A model generated the notes under the pieces. The model searched no databases. It was not told the origin of the DNA and worked only from the letters and a program-made list of their open reading frames with translations. From NCBI GenBank assembly GCA_008690995.1, contig VRMN01000004.1, positions 1,240,001 to 1,304,000 of the forward strand: DNA of 64,000 nucleotides, in the 5' to 3' direction. This stretch comes from Porphyridium purpureum (Eukaryota > Rhodophyta > Bangiophyceae > Porphyridiales > Porphyridiaceae). The stretch's first letter is position 1, and every line of letters starts with the position of its first letter. Below are positions 46,567 to 56,069 of this stretch, one piece after another. The position numbers were made by a program, and so were the translations under genes.

Positions 46567-46574
46567 TTTTTATA
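46567..46574 (-). promoter_or_regulatory. TATA box of the cyclin gene
   Basis: On minus, TATAAAAA in GCGTATAAAAAGAGAG lies about 150-165 bp upstream of the ATGs at 46418 and 46406. Confidence 0.45.
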
Positions 46575-47184
46575 CGCGCAAGCGCCTGAGCTTATCCGCC
46601 AGACGTCCGCGTCACGTTCCCGCACCTGAGAAGTGCTAAAGCTTACTGGCCCACCTTGCCGCGTCCAAAACGGTCGCACAACTCCGTCTTGTTAGGAAAA
46701 GGAGGGCGTGCGTGTACGAACATGCGCACTTGTCAGGTACGGACGACTCGTCCATCCAGGCCCCAAGCCCCCGCCCTCAAACACACCTTGCGTATGCTGC
46801 TGGTGCGACTGCGCCGTTTTCGTGACGCCTTCGTTGTTTTGGGGCGGTTTGAAGGTGGGGTGAGAGGGATCGCGCGATCTTTTTACCCGGTGGGTAAGGT
46901 GCTGCGTGCGGATGAGCGTGCAAAGTACACTTCATCGGTCACAACGGCGTCGTCGACGCGCGGGACTGTACTTTCGCCGCTGAAATGAGGACGGAGGGGA
47001 GGTACAGCGGGTGCGGCATCAACCGGTCTAAACGGTTCGGCGGCAACGCGCGCGCGCGGTGAACCGGCGAACCGGAACGCGCGGGTGGGGCGTGGCGGGG
47101 GTGGGGGGCGGGGTGCGGGCGGATGGAGCGGTGGTGGCAACGGCGGGATGGACGCGCGCGAGAGGCGGCGTAGATGAGGAGGGT
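46575..47184. promoter_or_regulatory. Divergent intergenic region with GTAC elements
   Basis: The region between the cyclin TATA box and the Tim17-like start holds AGTACACTT (46924-46932), ACTGTACTTT (46965-46974) and GGTACAGC (47001-47008). The Tim17-like frame is open back to 47059, but that part is Gly/Arg-rich and probably untranslated. No other gene is apparent. Confidence 0.45.
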
Positions 47185-48111
47185 ATGGGGTCAAGCTTCT
47201 CGAGCCAGAGGACTGATGGACTCGCGAGACACGGTGGCCGGGAAGATGCTGCCGCGCGGCAGGAAGGAATGGGATCGGCGCCGCGGAGTCGGCGCCGCGC
47301 GACCGTACACGCGGACGCGCGCAGCAGCCAGCACAGCGCGGCGCCCACCGCGAGTCGAGATGCCCGCGAGGCGCATGTGGACTCGTGGCACTTGCGCGCC
47401 AGAGAGACGTCGGGGTTCTTGATCGAGCTGGCCGAGGGCGGCGCAGACGCGGCGGGTTCGAGTGATGCCGCGGCACACGCGCCCCTTCCTTCAGACGCGG
47501 CGGCGCCCGCACCCGGGCCGACGTCTTGGCAGATTAGTGTCGTGCACAACTTTTTGTACGGAACAGCGACCGGAATTCTCATCGGTGGCTACCGCGGCCT
47601 CCGCATGGCTCGTAATCGCGACATTAAGGCACCGTCCGACATCAGAAACTTCTACACGAGGCAGAAATACTTTTTCACGATTGAGGCCTCGAGATACGGT
47701 CTTTTGATGGGATTGTTTACGGCGTGGCTGGCTGGCGCTCATGCCTACGTGCAGGAATACAGGGGCGGCGCGGAGGACGCGTGGAACATGGGGATTGCTG
47801 CTGCGTCCGGCGGCGCCTTGTTTGGCGCCAGGCTTGGTCGCGGCATTCCTGGGACGCTGGCGTCCTCCGCTGCCGCAGGTATCCTGGGTTGTTCTGTGGG
47901 AATGATGCAGGTGGAAGTACGCAAGGTCATGCAGACCGAAGAATTCCAGGAGATTGAACGACAGAGACTGGAAGCTCGCCGCAAGCCGACCGATGAGGAG
48001 TTGCATGCGTCGCTGATGGACACTGTGAATGTTGTGCGTTTCGCTGCTAATAACGCAGCTCGAGCCACCGGACTCTTGAGAAGCCCATCCTCTTCAGCGC
48101 CGGACGAATGA
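47185..48111 (+). CDS. Tim17/22/23-family membrane protein
   Basis: The 308-residue protein starts MGSSFSSQRTDG, a good N-myristoylation consensus (Gly2, Ser6), then has an Ala/Arg/Ser-rich region to about 115. The conserved part (about 120-270) has four membrane-like helices with the small-residue and charge pattern of the Tim17 family: NFLYGTATGILIGGYRGLRM, IEASRYGLLMGLFTAWLAGA, MGIAAASGGALFGARLGR and LASSAAAGILGCSVGMM. The C-terminal 40 residues are soluble and charged. Family members include the mitochondrial TIM subunits, outer-envelope OEP16-type proteins and small chloroplast import components. The myristoylation-like start argues against a classical TIM, so the location is open. Confidence 0.78.
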   Translation: MGSSFSSQRTDGLARHGGREDAAARQEGMGSAPRSRRRATVHADARSSQHSAAPTASRDAREAHVDSWHLRARETSGFLIELAEGGADAAGSSDAAAHAPLPSDAAAPAPGPTSWQISVVHNFLYGTATGILIGGYRGLRMARNRDIKAPSDIRNFYTRQKYFFTIEASRYGLLMGLFTAWLAGAHAYVQEYRGGAEDAWNMGIAAASGGALFGARLGRGIPGTLASSAAAGILGCSVGMMQVEVRKVMQTEEFQEIERQRLEARRKPTDEELHASLMDTVNVVRFAANNAARATGLLRSPSSSAPDE

Positions 48112-48266
48112 CGTGTTGGACTTGCGGGCCTTGGTGGCCGGCTCGCCACATCCTGACAGATTTTGCTAGCTACGTAGAGCAAGGTCGAGCGCAAGGTACA
48201 CGCGACCCTGAGATCGACTCTTTATACAATACCGTGCTGTTCGTGGCTGTGCCTTCATGTACATAT

Positions 48267-49655
48267 CTACGGCGCGTGTCCATCATCTGTTCTACTGACG
48301 TCCTCGCGGACGCGTTTTGGCACAGATACCTCTTTTTGTTCCGGATCACATTCTGCGTGCAAGCCATCACTGTCATGCTGGACGCTTGAAGACCGACGCT
48401 TCTCTGACAGTGGGAGAGCGAAAGGAGGCATCGCGCTCCTTGCAGATTGATCATGATCATCCGAGGCGCCTTGCGCGTGACTGGCCGCGAGCGAGTACTG
48501 AAGGAGCTCCGACACGCCGGCATGCGCGTGCACTTGCGGAAAGTCTTGTCGCTGCCGCCAGAGCGCGCGACTTCCGAATGGTCGCTCACTCTGAGAGTTC
48601 GGCCTTGGCTCCATGAGCTGCGCGCTTGGCGCATCGCCACGCTCTGATGGATCCGAAGGATAAATCACATTTGTATTCAAGATCACAGGAGCGATTCTGC
48701 TCAAAGTGATAAGCTCTGCATATCGCGGCGACGCACCGGACGGTATTTCTGGCTCCGGTGCTGCTGGCGTGCTGGGACTGACTGTGCTCTTGTCATCTGG
48801 CGCCCGGCTTGGCGAAAACTCCGGCGAAATCGAGCTCAAACTACCAGTATTTCCGTGTCTCGGTTGCTCGTTTGCCCCCAACGGAGCCGCTGCGGGGGGC
48901 GTGTCGTCTCTCCCTGTAGGATTTGCCATCACCAAGGTCCGAGCCGTGACGGATGTGGATCCGCTCTGCCCGAAAGCAGCGACATGGGGAAGCTGAGCGG
49001 CTGCATTTACAGCTATACCCGCACCAGAAGATGATGCTAGCGCTCCGTCGCTTGTTTTCGGAGACCCTACCACCCCGGTTTGTTTCTCGTGTGCGAGGAT
49101 GTGTGATGCCAGACAAGAGCGCCACTTGTACTGCTTACTGCAGCCAGGGTAGGTGCAAATGTACGGTTCTTCCTCAGTGTGCATGCGTTTGTGAACTTTC
49201 AGATTTGACCTTCTGGTGAAAAGTCGACCGCATTCTGGTTCCAAACACTTGTACCGCACGTTGCCTTCGCTGTCGTACACGACCTCGAGCGCGCGCATAG
49301 AGTCATCGTCCGCGCCCCCAGCCGGCGTTCCAACTGTTTGCTCGTCCGCATTCGAAACCCGCTGTGAGTTTCTCAAAGGCGTAGACCGCGTGTTTCCGCG
49401 TGGGACCCTTGCTGTGACCTTGCCTCTTCTCGCCTGCGCCCAGTTGGACGTCTGGTGAGACGTTGACTCTTGTCTGTTACGGTGTACAGGCTCTGCCTCA
49501 TCGACCGGAGTCCGTGTTGCGACGCCGGTCTTCAACGGAGCCTGGGAATTTTCTTCCTGAGTAGTTTCGGTCGACGTATCTTGCGCCTCAGCTTTGCGCC
49601 GGCTTTCGGTACCTGGCATATCTCCGGCTCTCGAAGACTTCGTGGCCGGGCGCAT
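48267..49655 (-). CDS. C2H2 zinc-finger transcription factor
   Basis: The frame starts at ATG 49655 (462 residues); an upstream GTG at 49664 is not used. Two adjacent C2H2 fingers lie at about 137-187: CLEPECGRLFTRRSNLKVH with KRMH, then CTYPGCSKQYKWRSCLASH with ILAH. They are joined by the TEEEPYI linker, and both have the C-x4-C-x12-H-x3-H spacing. The rest is low-complexity and disordered, rich in Ser/Pro/Ala. There is no obvious additional domain. The long disordered C-terminus may carry an activation function, by analogy with fungal C2H2 regulators. The stop is 155 bp from the convergent Tim17-like gene. Confidence 0.85.
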   Translation of the reverse strand: MRPATKSSRAGDMPGTESRRKAEAQDTSTETTQEENSQAPLKTGVATRTPVDEAEPVHRNRQESTSHQTSNWAQARRGKVTARVPRGNTRSTPLRNSQRVSNADEQTVGTPAGGADDDSMRALEVVYDSEGNVRYKCLEPECGRLFTRRSNLKVHKRMHTEEEPYICTYPGCSKQYKWRSCLASHILAHEKQTGVVGSPKTSDGALASSSGAGIAVNAAAQLPHVAAFGQSGSTSVTARTLVMANPTGRDDTPPAAAPLGANEQPRHGNTGSLSSISPEFSPSRAPDDKSTVSPSTPAAPEPEIPSGASPRYAELITLSRIAPVILNTNVIYPSDPSERGDAPSAQLMEPRPNSQSERPFGSRALWRQRQDFPQVHAHAGVSELLQYSLAASHAQGASDDHDQSARSAMPPFALPLSEKRRSSSVQHDSDGLHAECDPEQKEVSVPKRVREDVSRTDDGHAP

Positions 49656-50593
49656 GTCTCGCACGAAGAGGCAGGTGGTGTCCCGATACCGTCGCAGTCC
49701 ACAGACAGCTGCACGTTCGGGGACAAAAATTTCGCACGAGCGCTAGCGTCTGCTAGTTCATACCCATCACACCGCTCTCAGACTATTACAAAACTACTGC
49801 ACAGCTCATTTGTTGTCTTTACCGATGGGCGAAGTGCGACGATGCGATGGGCCAAGCCGAGCTCCTTCGGTCCTTTGCCCCGGCCCTTCATTCACGGACT
49901 GACTCTTGGACAGCGCGATGCTTTTTTGGGGGGTTGTTGTTTCTAGTCTCAGCCGGTTTTCTGCTGTCTGCCTGCCTTCTCGCGCTTCCCGTCAGTACCG
50001 TCAAACAGGAGAAGAGATCCGGAGTCTGTGCTTGAGCGGTACGCACGTCAAAGACAGCGGCTGTCCTCATCAACCACGCGCAGCAGTCGTCCATCATTTC
50101 ACGTCGTATCAGCACACTGCTAGGACTGTCTGCAGGGAAAGATGAATTTCCCCGGCTAATGCGTGTGTGTGTGTGCGTTTCTTTCCTCGGCACAGCCGCG
50201 CAAGCACACCATCGCTCGAGGGAGGTTCTGCTGGCGTTCTGAGCAGATTTTCGCCCGCACTTCAGAGCCGACAGCGCGCGCGTCCTTGCAGGACCACGGC
50301 CATGGGGATGGCTGCCCACTGTCAGCAGCCACACATGGCTGGTCCACCGCAGGGTACAGTGTACAGTGCCGTGGGTACGGTTCCGGGTGTACTCCGAGTA
50401 CAGCTGGGCGCGCACGCTGGCTTTGCCCACCCCCTCACGCCCCACCCGGCACGCACCGCCTTTCCGTGCGCTGGTGGTGGCAAGCAACTGCACACTGCAA
50501 AAAGAAATAAAGAGGTAGACCCCGCACTTCTGTACGTTTCATTCTCACTCCAACCACCCGTAGACCCGCATGGGTGCACGGCAACATCGTTCT
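49656..50593. promoter_or_regulatory. Upstream region of the C2H2 gene with a dense GTAC cluster
   Basis: This 0.94-kb spacer has a (GT)6 tract at 50163-50174 and a cluster at 50353-50405: GGTACAGT (50353-50360), GTACAGT (50361-50367), GGTACGG (50374-50380), GTGTACTCC (50387-50395) and GAGTACAGCT (50396-50405). The last part closely resembles the cluster at 42878-42916. No further gene is apparent; the frames on both strands are shadows. Confidence 0.5.
50163..50174. repeat. (GT)6 microsatellite
   Basis: A short perfect GT tract lies in the intergenic region upstream of the C2H2 gene. Confidence 0.8.
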
Positions 50594-53470
50594 TCAGAAT
50601 TCCGCCGCCTCACGAAGCAATTCATCCAGATCATTCTCGTCCAGGTCAGGAGAAGAGCCCCAGAAGCTCACTTCGTTGAAGTTGTGCAGCTTCTGGATTT
50701 CGCCTCGAGCTTCTGGAGACAATTCTACAGTCAAGTCGGGAAACACGTCGTGGAGAAACGATGTCAGGTCTGTGTAGGTTCGACTGATTTCAAAGCTCGA
50801 GCAAAGTACCTCGAGGTCACCTTTTGGATTCACTGTAAAGATGCGCTCTGGACGGATCGAAACACTGCGGTAGCTTTTCTCGTCGGTCATGCGGTTTCCA
50901 AAGCCAGCGAAGAACGGATTCGCGGTCGGGGGGAACAAAGTCCGCACTTGCCGAAGCGCTTCAATCTTGAACTCGTCCGGTCGACGATAAATAACCTCGC
51001 GGGTGAAGCTGGCGACGAGCCGGTCAGGACTCATAATGACTGGACCGTCTGGAATCCTGTATCCGCCTTCTTGAACAATACTGCTCAAATACAAGCGCGT
51101 GCTTCCGGCCTGCCCGATAGGACGGGACGTGAGATACATCATTCTGAAACCGCGCTCCGAAATGTAAGTGAAGAGACGTGCAACGCCGATGTGGCTCCAG
51201 TCTCGGCCGACTCGGGGTAAAAGATGTCCGAGCACGTCGGACCGCGTTATCGTGCCGTCCACGTCCGAGATGCAAATAATATCATGTTCCTCCCACAGAA
51301 AGATTCGACTAGACACCGTCTGACCGTTATACAAAACTGTGAAAGATATCACGTTAGCCCCCAACTTCAGGTTCAGTTGCGCAAGCTGCTCAGAAGTCGG
51401 CGTCAGCGATTTTTTCATGTACACGTTCGTGCTGCTTCTCGATGTCGGTTGTACCTCAAACGAAACTGCTGGCTTGACTTGCACAGAAGACACATCAATC
51501 GACATCGCTTTCAGTGGTAAGGAAGCCTCTTGCTCGCGCTCTTCTTTTCGGTCACGCAGATCGAGCTCGTCTCCATCTGCTGTAGCTGATTTGTATAATT
51601 TTGGTGCGGGGACCCGTGACGCCCTCGCCACACTCGAGTCGTGCGCCTTGACGAGTTCCTTGTCGCCCATGTCTCCAGAGGATTGGTCCTGTTTTCTGAC
51701 CAGGTTTTCTTCGCCCAGAAGTTTGCTCCCGTAAGCGGCTTGTGACACACGCAAGGTCTTGGATGATCCCCGCCCAGAAGATGGGCTTCGCAGCAGACTG
51801 GGAGAAGCGCTTGATGAAATCTTTGGCATTGCTTCGCCTGCCTCCTGTAGAAGTGGCTCAAGATATGTCGCGTCTCCCTCGCCGTCCTCGTGCTGCGCCA
51901 CCGAGCTTCCACGCAGTCCAAACCAGGAAAATGTGCTCTTTTTCTTTTCCTGTTTCTTCGCCTCGCGCATCTCAAGCTCACGTTTTTGGTGACTGCGAAC
52001 TGATAGTTCCAAGCGATCAATGTCAAGCGGTGCATTAAAGCACGCCATTGACACAATCATCGGGGCTGCCACTTTCCAGTCCAACAAACGATCTTGCACG
52101 CGAAAGAGTACGTTTGGGTTCCGAAACAACATATTATACGGATCCAGAGCAAACTGAGCATAACTCACTCGATTTTCTTCGAAGATTGTCCACACCATCT
52201 CTTCAGTCATATCCTCGCTCAAAAGGTGGCGGCATTCGGACATGGGCAGCAAGCCTGCCTCCTCATCGTCATCTCCACAGTTTCGGTCACTGGACAGCAA
52301 ATCCGCAACTGCTTCACCACTGTTTGCCTCCTTCGTGACCACACCCGAACGTGGGTCGCTTAATTCGCCTGTGCTCTGGAAGTCTGAAACCCCATCATTC
52401 TGGAAAGCCTCACTCAGTTCCAAAGCTACAGAGTATCTGCGTTGAAGCCGTCGCCGATGAGGAGGCGTGAGTGGAGGTGTCCGTGGTAAGTTTTTTTCTG
52501 ACTCAGCCGGAGATTCATACAGTCCCTTGGCAGAGTCATCGTTCCGGTCGGACCGGCCGTGTACGATTTGTCGCTGTTGACAAAGATCCTGAACAAATGA
52601 CGTACTAGTGGTTAAGGAGCGACCTTCTTTGTCTTGCCGTGACGCTGTCGACGCCGGAAGAGGCTCTCCCTGGATAGCATAGTAGAGAGCTGCGTGGATG
52701 TCGCTGTTACTGCCTGTACGTTGATGTTGCAATGCTTGAAGCGAAGGTTCAGGCCTCTCATATCCCGAGTGGAGGTCCAATGCATCCATGGCACGCTTCG
52801 AGTAAATCTGCTGTAGCTCTTGATCCTCATTTTCAAGCGCGCGTCCAATCTCTTCGCATTCTTCCGCACTTGTGACAGGATCGTGCTCAGACATTTTCTG
52901 TGGCTTCGAAGGCGCCAGGCTCAGAATAGGAGGTTCCCATGATCGACGGGAAGAGATAGGATCATTACCATGTCCTTCTGCAATCTCGTGTGCACTAAGA
53001 TCCAACGTGACCAGCTCCTTGCAATCGAAAGCTCCAGCTTCCTGTCCACTCAACGAATCATGAGCTATGTTTGATGTTTGTGCAGTACCAAGCGCCCCGA
53101 CAGCGTCTGCGGAGCCTGTATCCCGACCCATTCTGTCGCCAAACGAGTCCATCTTTGTCGGCGACATGACTGGCGATGGCATTTCGCTCTGTGATGGCGG
53201 TACATCAGTCTCCATGACAAAATACGCCTCGCCAGCCGATCCCAACGTGAGTTGCAGACTGGTCGGCTCCCCGTCTAGCTGCACGGACACCAGCTTCTCC
53301 CTGGAACGGAGTAGCCGCAGCTTGCCGAAACGAACATGGAATGGCGTCGAGTGGAGCGTTCCATCTGCCCGGCGCACCACGATGACATCCATTGCACCAG
53401 TCAGCGTTGCTGCGTTCAGGTCCAACGCTGACGACACCGCCGAGAAGAATTTGCCCACGTACGTCGTCAT
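50594..53470 (-). CDS. Lipin-type phosphatidate phosphatase (PAH)
   Basis: The 958-residue protein dephosphorylates phosphatidate to diacylglycerol for triacylglycerol and phospholipid synthesis. It has the NLIP domain at 1-95 (MTTYVGKFFSAVSSALDLNA, then DVIVVRRADGTLHSTPFHVRF), a long disordered acidic and serine-rich middle, a conserved KVAAPMIVSMACFN block (about 470), and the LNS2/HAD catalytic domain from about 720. The catalytic DxDGT motif is in ICISDVDGTITRSDVLGH near 736. Further HAD motifs are MMYLTSRPIGQAG and FFAGFGNRMTDEKSYRSV. The order is that of plant and yeast Pah1 proteins, which move between cytosol and ER membrane under phosphorylation control. Confidence 0.95.
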   Translation of the reverse strand: MTTYVGKFFSAVSSALDLNAATLTGAMDVIVVRRADGTLHSTPFHVRFGKLRLLRSREKLVSVQLDGEPTSLQLTLGSAGEAYFVMETDVPPSQSEMPSPVMSPTKMDSFGDRMGRDTGSADAVGALGTAQTSNIAHDSLSGQEAGAFDCKELVTLDLSAHEIAEGHGNDPISSRRSWEPPILSLAPSKPQKMSEHDPVTSAEECEEIGRALENEDQELQQIYSKRAMDALDLHSGYERPEPSLQALQHQRTGSNSDIHAALYYAIQGEPLPASTASRQDKEGRSLTTSTSFVQDLCQQRQIVHGRSDRNDDSAKGLYESPAESEKNLPRTPPLTPPHRRRLQRRYSVALELSEAFQNDGVSDFQSTGELSDPRSGVVTKEANSGEAVADLLSSDRNCGDDDEEAGLLPMSECRHLLSEDMTEEMVWTIFEENRVSYAQFALDPYNMLFRNPNVLFRVQDRLLDWKVAAPMIVSMACFNAPLDIDRLELSVRSHQKRELEMREAKKQEKKKSTFSWFGLRGSSVAQHEDGEGDATYLEPLLQEAGEAMPKISSSASPSLLRSPSSGRGSSKTLRVSQAAYGSKLLGEENLVRKQDQSSGDMGDKELVKAHDSSVARASRVPAPKLYKSATADGDELDLRDRKEEREQEASLPLKAMSIDVSSVQVKPAVSFEVQPTSRSSTNVYMKKSLTPTSEQLAQLNLKLGANVISFTVLYNGQTVSSRIFLWEEHDIICISDVDGTITRSDVLGHLLPRVGRDWSHIGVARLFTYISERGFRMMYLTSRPIGQAGSTRLYLSSIVQEGGYRIPDGPVIMSPDRLVASFTREVIYRRPDEFKIEALRQVRTLFPPTANPFFAGFGNRMTDEKSYRSVSIRPERIFTVNPKGDLEVLCSSFEISRTYTDLTSFLHDVFPDLTVELSPEARGEIQKLHNFNEVSFWGSSPDLDENDLDELLREAAEF

Positions 53471-53714
53471 CGTGAACTCCGTGGTCTACCCTTACACAGC
53501 GCACTTTCTGGCTCATCTAGTCCTCCCTCTCCGTGGTGCCGCGATGCTCAAGAGCTAGCTCCACAGAAACCGTTCTCGCTGTGTGGCTTGGCCACGAAAA
53601 AGTTCGGCCTTGCGCGCGAATGGGGCTTGTGAAAATTCTCGACAAGGGCTGGCCAGGGACTGTACGGCTGGTATCGGCAAAGCAGTCCGATCGGCGAGGC
53701 AGAAGAAGCCGTAG
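53471..53714. promoter_or_regulatory. Divergent promoter between lipin and the amylosucrase-like gene
   Basis: This 244-bp region carries one ACTGTAC (53659-53665) about 50 bp before the plus-strand start. No TATA box is evident. Confidence 0.35.
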
Positions 53715-55994
53715 ATGAAAGAGAACATGCGAAAGAGAAGCAAGTGCAAACAAACGCAGGAGATCCTGGATGATATAGCGCAGTATGTTCGGTCCCGCCC
53801 GCATTTGCATGATGTGCTCCCGCTCGAGGACCTGGAAATGCTTCAGACCGTATGGAACGAAGTAGAGGATGGTGTTGTGTCCGTTGCAGACGTGCTTACG
53901 TTCAAGCGGTACGCGCAGCTACTGAATACTGAGCAATATCGCCACATTGTGCATGCGTTGGTGTCCGAGCTTCGCGTTGCTCTGTGCGAGCGTCCACCGG
54001 GCCTGATCGCAAGGGACCAGATGTTGCCAGACGACTGGTACACGGAGCCGTGGTATACAGTCTTTGTGCAGTACTTTGGCACATCATCCGAATTAAGCTC
54101 ACCTGCATCTGCGATGCCGCAAAGCGAGTTCGTAAACCGAGAGACACCCAGCGCTTCGTCCAGAGCAACGTTTAGTGAGCTTGAAGGCATGCTTCCGTAT
54201 TTGAGCTGGCTGGGCTACAGAAATCTTCTTGTTCTTGCTCACTATGAGAGCCCCATGGGAGACGGCGGGTACGATCCTTCCAGCTACACTCCACGTGCAG
54301 ATCTTGGTGGTGACGCAGGGTGGAACAACTTTATGTCCGCTGCGAATGAGCAAGGATTCCGAATCGCCACGGACGCCATCTTTAATCACGTGTCGATCGA
54401 GCATGAATGGTTTCAGCGTGCTTGTGCCGGGTCCGATCACTATCGTGGCTACTTTTTAGAGCGCAATGACCGTGAGAAAATCGACGAGATCAACCAGGAC
54501 GGTGACATTATTTGTGTATACGAGTACACTAACAGCGGAATTTTGGAAAGACAGATATGCAACTTTCCCGAAGTTGACCGGACACATGGCCTTTGGACCG
54601 TCATCAAGGGCGAGACGTTTCAATTCTATCGTTCATTCTATCCTTTTCAAGTCGACCTGAATCTTCAAAGTCCAGAGGTGCTCCGGGAAGTATTTGCAGT
54701 AATTCGAAGGGAGCTCAATGATGGCACGCTTGCAAAACGTCTTGACGCCGTTCCTCACTGGATCAAGAAAATTGGATACGCAAGTGACGGCCTGCCGGAG
54801 ACGTTTGCGCTACTGGAAATGATTGGGCTTTTCATGACACGGATCTGTCCACATGCCATAGTACTACCAGAGGTGGTTCGGGGCATGAACCTTGCGCGCG
54901 CGTATGCCGGGAATGCTGCCGGTAGCACGGACAAAGAGGCACTTACGAGCAAGCGCCTGCTCTTCAATTTTGAGATGCAAGCTGCCATTCGTTATGGTTG
55001 CTATTTTGGAACAGCGCGGTCGCTCGTTGACTGCTTGAGGAAGGCGACTCGAGATGCGACCACCGCTCTGCCTGAGGGCGCCTACTGGGTAAATCTCATC
55101 GATCACCACGACGAAATTTTTGTCGGCTTTTTCAGACCAGAGGACAGGATGTCTGCGCAAAGATTTCTCAGGAGTCGGAACGCTGTTGTCTGCAAAAATG
55201 GGCTTGGAGCTGTCCAGCGGATTGCCGACTCGCTAAATTTTATATCCGAAAGAATCGCGCTTGGTCTCTTTTCCATGTATGTACTGCCAGGAGTTCCCAT
55301 GCTATACTATGGAACAGAACTTGCGGTTGGCGAGGACCCTGCACACGTCAAGTACATGCAAACGTCCAGAGCCCGAATCTTTGAGCGTTTGGGTGTCACG
55401 CGGCTGTCAGCTGAAATGGAGAATAGCCACACTAGCGCGATGCTGTTTTCTGATCCCCGCGAGAAGATGCGAGGTCCCATTCCCCGAAAGCGGTTCTCTG
55501 ACACCCTTGAGCGAGCGACTCATGGCAAAGACCTACTTTTGCTTCTACTTCGCAGGCTGAATCGGCTGCGAGATGTGCACTGTGCCTTCAAAGCTTCTGC
55601 TCGCGTCTGCGAAGTACGCGCGAACGCAGATTGTGTTCTCGCTGTCTATCGAGAACCCTCATCGGACGGTGAGTCGCTTCTGTGCGTTGCAAATTTTGCG
55701 GACTCGGGCGTCAGCACTAGATTGTCTGGCTTTCCGTGGGTTGAACGTGGCGGTCATGCTTCTTTGCACAACACCGTGCACTTTCGCGATCTCCTACAGT
55801 ACACGATGTTGAGAAGTCAAGTTCGTACGACAGATGGTGCGCATTCAGAGATGCTGCCGGATGCGAACGTCGATGGGCACATTGAATACATATGGCCCGA
55901 CAGCCCATGTACCCCGGCATCGCAGCTTCCTAGCGAGAGCTACATAGAGCTCGACCTGGACGCACACGCCGTGCATGTGCTTACTCGTATTTAA
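53715..55994 (+). CDS. GH13 enzyme of the amylosucrase/sucrose-phosphorylase/trehalose-synthase type
   Basis: The 759-residue protein has a helical N-terminal region (about 1-115), as in amylosucrases, then a GH13 barrel. Region I is ATDAIFNHVSIEHEWF, region II is AKRLDAVPHW with the nucleophile Asp344, region III IVLPEV with the acid Glu386 and region IV NLIDHHDE with Asp466. YRGYFLERND and FQVDLNLQSPEVLREV are typical of GH13 subfamilies that act on sucrose or trehalose (amylosucrase, sucrose phosphorylase, TreS). The C-terminal beta domain follows from about 610. No leader is visible, so it is probably cytosolic. Substrate cannot be fixed from motifs. The stop is 75 bp from the convergent plastid gene. 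Confidence 0.82.
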   Translation: MKENMRKRSKCKQTQEILDDIAQYVRSRPHLHDVLPLEDLEMLQTVWNEVEDGVVSVADVLTFKRYAQLLNTEQYRHIVHALVSELRVALCERPPGLIARDQMLPDDWYTEPWYTVFVQYFGTSSELSSPASAMPQSEFVNRETPSASSRATFSELEGMLPYLSWLGYRNLLVLAHYESPMGDGGYDPSSYTPRADLGGDAGWNNFMSAANEQGFRIATDAIFNHVSIEHEWFQRACAGSDHYRGYFLERNDREKIDEINQDGDIICVYEYTNSGILERQICNFPEVDRTHGLWTVIKGETFQFYRSFYPFQVDLNLQSPEVLREVFAVIRRELNDGTLAKRLDAVPHWIKKIGYASDGLPETFALLEMIGLFMTRICPHAIVLPEVVRGMNLARAYAGNAAGSTDKEALTSKRLLFNFEMQAAIRYGCYFGTARSLVDCLRKATRDATTALPEGAYWVNLIDHHDEIFVGFFRPEDRMSAQRFLRSRNAVVCKNGLGAVQRIADSLNFISERIALGLFSMYVLPGVPMLYYGTELAVGEDPAHVKYMQTSRARIFERLGVTRLSAEMENSHTSAMLFSDPREKMRGPIPRKRFSDTLERATHGKDLLLLLLRRLNRLRDVHCAFKASARVCEVRANADCVLAVYREPSSDGESLLCVANFADSGVSTRLSGFPWVERGGHASLHNTVHFRDLLQYTMLRSQVRTTDGAHSEMLPDANVDGHIEYIWPDSPCTPASQLPSESYIELDLDAHAVHVLTRI

Positions 55995-56069
55995 AATCTA
56001 CAAAATAGAACGGCAGATAACATGAAAGTCTTGGGTACGGGTTGCGGCTCTGAAGCCACGCGACAGGTA

